Of a DNA stretch of 64,000 nt, positions 57,589 through 64,000 are shown piece by piece. Numbering within the stretch: the stretch's first letter is position 1; the number at the start of each line of letters is the position of its first letter. The notes beneath the pieces were generated by a model. The model saw only the letters and a program-made list of their open reading frames with translations, was not told the DNA's origin and searched no databases. This stretch comes from Lindgomyces ingoldianus (lineage: Eukaryota; Ascomycota; Dothideomycetes; Pleosporales; Lindgomycetaceae): contig NW_022985204.1 of NCBI RefSeq assembly GCF_010093535.1, positions 276,802 to 340,801 of the forward strand, written 5' to 3'. Both the position numbers and the translations under genes were made by a program.

Positions 57589-58566
57589 ATGGACATCGCC
57601 AAAGAGGCAGTCAAAAAGCTCTCAGAGGGCGAGAAAGCAGCAGAGAAACGACTAACGGTGCTTTGGCATGAGATCGAGGCGTGGCAACAAGACAATCATT
57701 ACATCCGCAGTGGTTACAGACCACAATCGACTTCATACAGGAAATCCGCAAAGAGTCTTGGGTACATCCACAACGAGACGGTCAACATATATTCACACCT
57801 AGTCGGTGCCATATTAGCTGTCACATCGGGCGCAGTCATATATTTCGTGCTAAAGCCACGCTACGAAACGGCGACAAGGGAGGATGTGCTTGTCTTCGGC
57901 TGCTTCTTCCTGGGTGCGACGGCTTGCCTAGGGATGAGCGCAACGTTTCATACAATATCGAATCATTCTCACGCTGTGGCGAGCTTTGGGAATAAGCTTG
58001 ACTATCTCGGCATTGTATTTTTGATATGGGGAAGCTTCATACCGGTCCTATACTACGGTTTCCAAAGTGAACCACACTTGATCAAGACCTACTGGGCGAT
58101 GGTATGGCCTTACGAAGAGCTTAAAATTAGTTACTAACTTGCAAAGATTACGACCCTTGCCGCGGGAACATCCGTCGTCTCCACGCACACTAAATTCCGT
58201 ACTCCTGCACTGCGCCCCTTCCGTGCACTTATGTTCGTGCTTATGGGTCTCTCTGCTGTTTTTCCAGTCTTGCACGCCCTCCGCCTCTATGGGCTGGAGC
58301 AATGCCGGAAGTCTATTGGCCTCGACTGGGTTGTCCTTCAAGGATCCCTCTACATCCTTGGAGCTGGCATCTATGCTGCTCGATTCCCGGAACGAGTGAA
58401 TCCAGGGGCTTTCGACATCTGGGGTTCCTCACACCAGATTTTTCATTTCTTGGTCGTGCTTGCTGCAGCGTCTCATCTTGTTGGATTGATTAAGTCGTTT
58501 GATTATGAGCATGGTCAGAGAGACGGGGCAGTTTACCTTACTTTCTTGAACAAGATTTGGCCATGA
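57589..58566 (+). CDS. IZH/PAQR (adiponectin receptor-like) membrane protein
   Basis: 310 aa, join(57589..58101, 58147..58566). The 45-bp intron carries a textbook branch site (ttactaac). A soluble N-terminus (about 75 residues) ends in the family signature RPQSTSYRKSAKSLGYIHNETVN, and seven membrane segments follow. Zinc-site histidines are present: SATFHT in TM2, and HQIFH plus a later H in TM7. Yeast relatives (IZH1-4) are linked to zinc and sterol metabolism; ceramidase activity is known for animal PAQRs. Confidence 0.92.
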
Positions 58567-59257
58567 GTCGTGTCTAAATAAGAATGTTTTCTAGACAGGA
58601 GCTAAGCGAAACGGTTGCTAGGACTATAGACACCGCGCGCAGAACACACGAAATTCATTTGCGATTCCTATATTGTCTTTGACGATTCTTCCCACAAGTC
58701 GGCTGTAGGATAGTGGCTGCTGTCGCAACCATCTTGCAAATGCGCTCCTTCCTAACACCGGCCCGCCAGCTCATCTTGCCGCCTCTTCATTTACCGACCT
58801 CTCTCTCTTCAGATATCTCTTTTTCATCTTATCTGCCATTCATATCCGTCGAACATTGCATCTCCACATCTCAGATCGCATGCCCAATCCAGTCATCTAA
58901 CCGAGTCCAGCACGGGCCACCGATGACGCCGTGGCCCGAGAGGAGCCAGCCATCTTTCCCCATAATCCCGTGTTGACCAATCATCAGCGCAGATCGCCAG
59001 AAGCTCGCAGCTCGCTCGATCCACCCACAACTCCCATCTGTCTCGTTTCCTGACCTCTCAATCCCTCACCTCCTCTTCAAGCTGACCACGCACTGCACCA
59101 CAACGCGCGCATCACCTCCTTCATCTTGCGCATTGTCGCCAATACCACGCGCCTCAATTGAGACTTCTTCCAGAATTTTGCGACTCTTAAGTCCGCATCT
59201 TGAAAGAATCACGTCATTACATCCTTCCCAGAGCTTCTCAGACGGCAACTTGCAAAA
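58567..59257. other. Intergenic, no gene seen
   Basis: Pyrimidine-rich upstream region of the Hva1-Tudor gene. No recognisable frame. Confidence 0.5.
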
Positions 59258-60210
59258 TGACCGACAATCAGGTTCAGGAGGGAGACCAAGGTATTCTAAC
59301 TTCCAATCCATCCATATCTACCGTTTGGGCGCAAGTTGATGGAGACTGGTCGTTTAGCGGCCATCTCCGTTGACGCGCCTGTGCTGACAATTGCGCGCAT
59401 CATTCGCATCAATCTCCATCACTGCACCCCCTCAGACTGCTCTCAAGTATTTACTAACGCGTTTCTCTCATGGTAGTCTCCTGGAAATGGTCAGGATCGC
59501 GTCCAGGCGGTGAGGTTGCCGAAGTCAAGGAACATGGCGAGCTCGCAATCGAGTCCAACAAGGGCAATACCATCAAGAAGAATGCCGAGCCTAGCGATCC
59601 GGCTGTTCACATCGAGAGACCAGGTAATGATGTCGTTAAGCGCGCGCATGAGGTCGACATCGAGAAGAAGGCCAATGGTGCCAACGGTGCCAACGGTGAG
59701 CAGGCCAACGGTGATGCAGAAAAGAAAGAGGAGAAACAATCAGAACCCGGGGAGAAGGATAAGAAGGTAAATGACGCCCCACCTGCCGAGGAGAAGCAAG
59801 CCGAGCCCGAGAAGCTGGTAGAGGAGAAGGACGAACCCGAGGAACAGAACGGAGTCCCCGAGCCAGCGGAGGAGGCTAAAGTAGAGGAGGCCATGGAGGA
59901 GGAGACGAAACTCGAGACCCCCCAAGCTGAAGAGAAGAAGGCTGAGGAGCCCAAAACGGGCCAAAAGCGCAAAGCCGACGACTCGCCCGCTCCTGATACC
60001 AATGGTGCTCAGACTGAGGACAAGGAAGAGCCAGATGCGAAGAAACAGAAGACCGACGAAGCAGAGACCAAGACCAAGGGAAAGAAAATGGGTCGACCGA
60101 AGAAGGGCGGAGAGAAGAAGGAAAAGAAGGAGCCTGTTCGTAAGAGACAGCCAAAGAAGCCATCCACCGCCGACGGCCAGCCAAGGCGAAGCGCGAGGAA
60201 CAAAGCTTAG
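59258..60210 (+). CDS. Hva1-Tudor domain protein with acidic/basic tail
   Basis: 255 aa, join(59258..59291, 59477..60210). A tiny first exon (MTDNQVQEGDQ) is joined across a 185-bp intron to VSWKWSGSRPGGEVAEVKE. The first 60 residues match the hypervirulence-associated (Hva1) Tudor-like domain: IESNKGNTIKKNAEPSDPAV, then RPGNDVVKRA. The remainder is low complexity: Glu/Lys-rich repeats, then a basic AT-hook-like GRPKKGG and RRSARNK at the end, suggesting DNA or chromatin association. The name comes from a Cryptococcus mutant phenotype and does not imply virulence here. Confidence 0.85.
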
Positions 60211-61092
60211 CTTCATACTGACGTAAATATCGGGTAACAAACGGATAAATGCCTTCTGCTATTGACACGTTCTTCATGTCGCTCGAGCAGGAAGTAATGA
60301 ATCGAACATTTTCTTGGTTCTTTCAAGGTTTTTGGTAGTGATCTGGGTCGAGGCCGGTGGGACTCTGGGACACGACGCGTAGGTAAGGTGGCATTCTGTC
60401 TTGCAATGAGGCGCTCAAGGGACTGTATTTTTTTATACTTTGCTGGTTGTTTTTCAATCTCAAAACGCTTGATCTTACTTCACTTTCTGATTGTACTATA
60501 ACTGCCAATTTCTTCGCATGTCCTCTGGTCCATCGGAAAAGCACTTGACAGAGAAGTCTTCAATAAACAGTGCAATCATCATATGTTGACTTTTAACTGT
60601 GAACTGTTAGCAGTTACTTCGAGAGAAATAGAGCATCCAAGGGGTGGCTAGTTTTGCCAGCTTGAGAAACCTCATTCAAGGAGGTAAAGGCTCTTGCACC
60701 TTGAGTGCCTCAATCTACATTGAAACCGAGAGATGACGGGACCATGATGAATGCGGACAGGAAGGGGACAGCAGAAGCTTACATAGAAGACTTTCCAGCA
60801 CACAAAACACACATTCACCTTGGGATATCACAGAGTTTAATAATCGTTATTCTACAACGCGTAGATGGGGTGTCATTCTTGGATGAGAAAGAGCTTTGAG
60901 ACTCGGCTCATGGTGACGAATTTTACAAGCGAAAGCTTGGCGTAGGTGTAACCTCACGTTCAAGCCCCTGAATTTCCACTATCAAACTCTCTTCATAAAT
61001 TTCGGCAATTTCCTTTTCTTTTCATAACACGCCGGGAATGCTCTGTTCCCTTAATTTTATTCTTCTCTACATCCCGTCGGCGAAATTGGCCA
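60211..61092. other. Convergent intergenic region
   Basis: 3' flanks of the Hva1-Tudor gene and the MFS gene. No gene seen. Confidence 0.5.
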
Positions 61093-62562
61093 TCAAACTT
61101 TTGCCTTCACAATCCACCGCCTCCCAAGGCACGCCCATCTGCTGAAGATGAATGAAATTAAACTCAATCCAAGAACTGCGCAATAGAACGCTACCATAGC
61201 CTGTGGTCCTACAACTTCGACGAGCTCTCCACTAATCGGGATGCAAACGAGTGTAGCTAGGCTTGCAATGAAGTACAACGTTCCGTAGTACCGCCCGAAT
61301 TCCTCGGCCCTGCAAAGCTGGCCTATACACGCTGGAGTGAGCGCCATCCAGCTGCCTGTGCCGAACCCAAACAGTGCCGCAAAGCAGTACAGGGCCGGGA
61401 GAGACTTTTCCCCCAAAGGAAGCCAGAGGACCAGCATCCAGACGAGCGTAAAGATGATCATTAGGAGCAAGGTGTTGAATCGACCAATCTTATCAGCCAC
61501 ATATCCCGGAAGTATCCGCCCAAGACATGACACGCCGTTGAGGATCGAGATCAAGTAAAAACCAGTATCTGGTGGATAGTTGGTACTTAGCGTTGTGTAG
61601 GTTGGCAGAATCCCCAGAGCACCGAACAAGACAACTTCAAAGCCGAAAACCGAGATTGTCAACAAACTGAATCTTAGGTCGCCGAAGATGGACAGTGAAA
61701 TGATTGCCTTCCTTTTGGTAGCCGTAGACGGCAGGATACGGGCTTTGATTAAGATGTTTCCGATGATGAAGCAGCCCAGGAAAATGAATCCAAGGATTCG
61801 AATGGACCATCGATATCCATACACCGGAAAGGTCGAACGAAGAATGAGAGGGATAGTCAGCCCACCGAAAGAGGACCCCATCATTGCAATGCCCTGTGTC
61901 AAGCCTCTCCGTGCTTTGAACCAGTGCGCCACAACCGCGAGGGACGTCGTTGTCAAGGTTGCTCCAGTGATCCCTCCAAGAACGCCACAGCAGAGAAGAA
62001 ATTGCCAAAACTCTTTACATTCAGCGAGCAGGAAAACCATTATCAGATATCCAGTACTCCCTAGCAAAGCAATCCACCGTGGCCCATATCGATCAAATAG
62101 CGGTCCGACCCAAATTCCCAATCCCAAAGCCAAGTACACGAATACGGACGGGATCCACCCTATATCCCGAGACGTATAGTTAGAAAGCTGGTGTTGCTTC
62201 CAGTAGTCCTGAAGAGTACCAATGGAGACCATGAAGCCAAAGGAAGGAAATAGCATTAAGCATGCAGACGCAACAACTAGCCACGCTCTGAGGCCGCCCT
62301 CAGGGAAACTATCCTCCGAATCGATGGATATCGCCACTTCTTCGTCTCTTCCTCCTGGTTCTCTTTCATCCTGTTCATTCTGTACCGGTACTTGGCTTTT
62401 CATCTCGATCTGCGACGATACATCTTTGGCGCTCGCGTCGGCCTTCGACGCTCTCGATAGCGTTTGTCTTAACGCACCAAGGATTTCCCCTTGTTGTGTT
62501 TCTCCTCGGCTGCTGGATGGCATATCTTGAAGTTGCACTACAGGATTCGAAATTGTGTCCAT
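61093..62562 (-). CDS. MFS transporter, monocarboxylate (MCT) type
   Basis: 489-aa single-exon plasma-membrane-type transporter. A 75-residue cytosolic N-terminus precedes 12 membrane segments. The start of TM1 (FPEGGLRAWLVVASACLMLF) and the loop GPLFDRYGPRWIALLG are typical of the fungal MCT (SLC16-like, MCH) group. A second-half loop reads YVADKIGRFNTLL. Most fungal members have no proven substrate; riboflavin and monocarboxylates are known cases. It stands alone, with no pathway genes nearby. Confidence 0.9.
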   Translation of the reverse strand: MDTISNPVVQLQDMPSSSRGETQQGEILGALRQTLSRASKADASAKDVSSQIEMKSQVPVQNEQDEREPGGRDEEVAISIDSEDSFPEGGLRAWLVVASACLMLFPSFGFMVSIGTLQDYWKQHQLSNYTSRDIGWIPSVFVYLALGLGIWVGPLFDRYGPRWIALLGSTGYLIMVFLLAECKEFWQFLLCCGVLGGITGATLTTTSLAVVAHWFKARRGLTQGIAMMGSSFGGLTIPLILRSTFPVYGYRWSIRILGFIFLGCFIIGNILIKARILPSTATKRKAIISLSIFGDLRFSLLTISVFGFEVVLFGALGILPTYTTLSTNYPPDTGFYLISILNGVSCLGRILPGYVADKIGRFNTLLLMIIFTLVWMLVLWLPLGEKSLPALYCFAALFGFGTGSWMALTPACIGQLCRAEEFGRYYGTLYFIASLATLVCIPISGELVEVVGPQAMVAFYCAVLGLSLISFIFSRWACLGRRWIVKAKV

Positions 62563-63283
62563 TTTCTATTACGCTCTTCCACTTTTCTACCGTTTTGGCA
62601 GTTCTAGAGCTCGTTTTGACTGGGAATGAAGATCATCTTGACCATAATTTTGTGTGGGCCCTCATTCACCACCTATGACAGCAAGACTCATCATACAAAC
62701 GCCATTGGCGCGCCCTATCGGCAATGCATGGAAAAGTGTGGAGCTTGAGCGAGACCGAACCCTTGCCCCGCTCAACCCAAGCTATGACCGGATCTGGAAT
62801 TCGAACGCGGGACCAGAAATCTCTGCATTTCAAAAGAAAAAAAAAATCCATTGAAAGGACGGTTCCGGATTAATGGTTAGTTCCTCGGCCATAGACCTTG
62901 GGAAATACGGCCAAGATGCTGCTGTGATGATCTGTACCAAGCTTTCCTCTTCGGCGGAAGCTTGAGGAATCGTCCGTCGGTAAGCTTCCTCCTTTTCTAC
63001 TCCACGTTCTTAATCTCTAGACGTGCAACTTGCTCGCAGGTAACAATTAAAAGTAAAACGTCGGCTTTGGATTTTCGTTGCCTAACTACACACATCTCGA
63101 TAGAGCCGCTTATCTAATTGTCTTAGACCTCAGTTCCTATGACGAGACTAAACCTATATGAAGTATACATGGATTTCAAAGCACATAGATCTCTAATTCA
63201 ATAGCATTTGTGTGCCTTTGTCGATCTTGCTGCTCGAAATAGAAAAGGGAGTCAACCGCTATGGAGGGGGGTGGTGTGGAGGT
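62563..63283. other. Intergenic, no gene seen
   Basis: 720 bp between the MFS gene start and the stop of the WD40 gene. A tRNA B-box-like complement (about 62796-62810) has no companion A-box and was not called. Confidence 0.5.
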
Positions 63284-64000
63284 CTAGGAAAATGGAGCAA
63301 ATTCTAAGATTAACACGCGACCAGAGGAATACCCAAAAGCAACAATACTCCCATACACGGCAGAGCAAAGCGGCCGATACTCTGGGGGAAGCCAAAGAAT
63401 ATCTCTTATGCCACAGCAGACCCACTGGCCCTTTACAAATACATCATGTCTAGGAGTTAATTGAGAAGAAACGTTGCTAGGGGAAAGAGATATAGTATGT
63501 AATACTCCCCTGTCAGTTTGGATGAACGTCCCATCCTCAGAGAATGTAAGGGTTCGAACAGCGACATCCTCGATCGTCTGCAGCACCGCTCCGGTGCGGG
63601 CATCCCACAGCTTGACCGTCTTGTCCTGCGAGGCCGACGCTAGCACTTTGCCGTCTGGCGAGAAGGCTACCGCCCCGACCGAATCCGAATGGCCCTTGAG
63701 CGTCTGTAGCACCGCTCCCGTGCGGGCGTCCCACAGCTTGACCGTCTCGTCTTGCGAGGCCGACGCCAGCACTTTGCCGTCTGGTGAGAAGGCCACCGCT
63801 CCGACCCAACTCGAATGGCCCTCGAGCGTCTGCAGAACCGCTCCCGCGCGGGGGTCCCACAACTTGACCGTCCCGTCCCAGGAGGCCGACACCAGCACTT
63901 TGCCGTCTGGCGAGAAGGCCACTGCCTCGACCCAACTTGAATGGCCCTTGAGTGTCCGCAGCACCGCTCCCGTGCGGGCATCCCACAGCTTGACCGTCCC
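63284..64000 (-). CDS. C-terminal WD40 repeats of an NLR-type protein (partial)
   Basis: Only the last 239 codons are in the window; the gene continues past the right edge. Three complete WD40 units and part of a fourth are seen (GHSSWVGAVAFSPDGKVLAS, then DETVKLWDARTG). Repeat boundaries fall at 63576, 63702, 63828 and 63954, exactly 126 bp apart and nearly identical in DNA. A degenerate final blade and a 75-residue C-terminus ending LILEFAPFS follow. Homogenised 42-aa WD40 units of this wording are characteristic of fungal HET-E/HNWD-type NLRs, with NACHT upstream; that domain is off the edge, so the assignment is inference. A plain WD40 protein is the alternative. Confidence 0.8.
   Translation of the reverse strand, partial: GTVKLWDARTGAVLRTLKGHSSWVEAVAFSPDGKVLVSASWDGTVKLWDPRAGAVLQTLEGHSSWVGAVAFSPDGKVLASASQDETVKLWDARTGAVLQTLKGHSDSVGAVAFSPDGKVLASASQDKTVKLWDARTGAVLQTIEDVAVRTLTFSEDGTFIQTDRGVLHTISLSPSNVSSQLTPRHDVFVKGQWVCCGIRDILWLPPEYRPLCSAVYGSIVAFGYSSGRVLILEFAPFS
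63576..64000 (-). repeat. Homogenised 126-bp WD40-coding repeats
   Basis: Units of exactly 126 bp starting at 63576, 63702, 63828 and 63954 (cut by the edge), differing at few sites. Variable codons cluster at the blade surface (SSWVE, SSWVG, SDSVG; SWDG, SQDE, SQDK). Confidence 0.9.

Noticed and set aside
59740..60240. 166-aa Leu-rich minus-strand frame resembling a membrane protein
   Set aside because: Antisense of the Glu/Lys-rich low-complexity tail of the Hva1-Tudor gene, which gives Leu/Phe/Ser runs by codon complementarity.
62796..62810. tRNA T-arm-like sequence (complement of TTCGAA box)
   Set aside because: The flank that should hold the 5' half on the minus strand is a poly-T tract, so no cloverleaf is possible.

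Overview
The window is nuclear DNA of a filamentous ascomycete (Pezizomycotina). Its genes are split by short GT-AG introns, mostly 45-70 bp. They include fungal-only families (HET domain, GDS1-type winged helix, DUF7918, Hva1-Tudor, HMT1-type ABC transporter, DUF6594), and an AT-rich repeat block carries a clean repeat-induced point mutation (RIP) signature. I cannot name the species. All exon coordinates below were worked out by hand from reading frames, splice signals and family motifs.

Left part (1-5.3 kb): a gene-free, very AT-rich, heavily mutated repeat block. Its core is a nested inverted repeat (A-B ... B'-A', roughly 60-2195). Fragments of LTR-like sequence and a 210-bp tandem duplication follow. 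Immediately to its right lies a HET-NB-ARC-TPR NLR gene (5.3-9.0 kb) with five near-identical 126-bp TPR repeats. From 9.0 to 12.0 kb there is transposon debris and a fragment of a DUF6594 gene.

Middle (12-31 kb): an intronless ABC half-transporter whose ATPase signature and H-loop are degenerate, a pisatin-demethylase-like P450, then conserved housekeeping genes: DPM1, a HAD phosphatase, an unknown conserved protein, a U2SURP/SR140-like splicing factor, a DUF7918 protein, a TRAPPC12-like TPR protein and acetolactate synthase ILV2.

Accessory patch (31-41 kb): a second NLR on the minus strand, rebuilt here from six exons (alpha/beta-hydrolase of the SesB type, NACHT, ankyrin, 1332 aa). It has a DUF2235 hydrolase gene directly upstream on the same strand and a diverged duplicate of its own first intron.

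Right part (41-62.6 kb): a GDS1-like winged-helix protein, an OMS1-like mitochondrial methyltransferase, an FAD amine oxidase, TBP (SPT15), RRP3 and SSF1 sharing a 190-bp divergent promoter with RRPE-like and PAC-like sites, a SAC3/GANP-type protein, an IZH/PAQR receptor, a Hva1-Tudor protein and an MFS monocarboxylate-type transporter. The window ends inside a third NLR-type gene, of which only the C-terminal 126-bp WD40 repeats are visible.

The most interesting theme is three different NLR-type (STAND) architectures within 64 kb. Two of them carry highly homogenised 126-bp repeats, the hallmark of fast-evolving fungal non-self recognition genes, and one lies beside a RIP-mutated repeat block.
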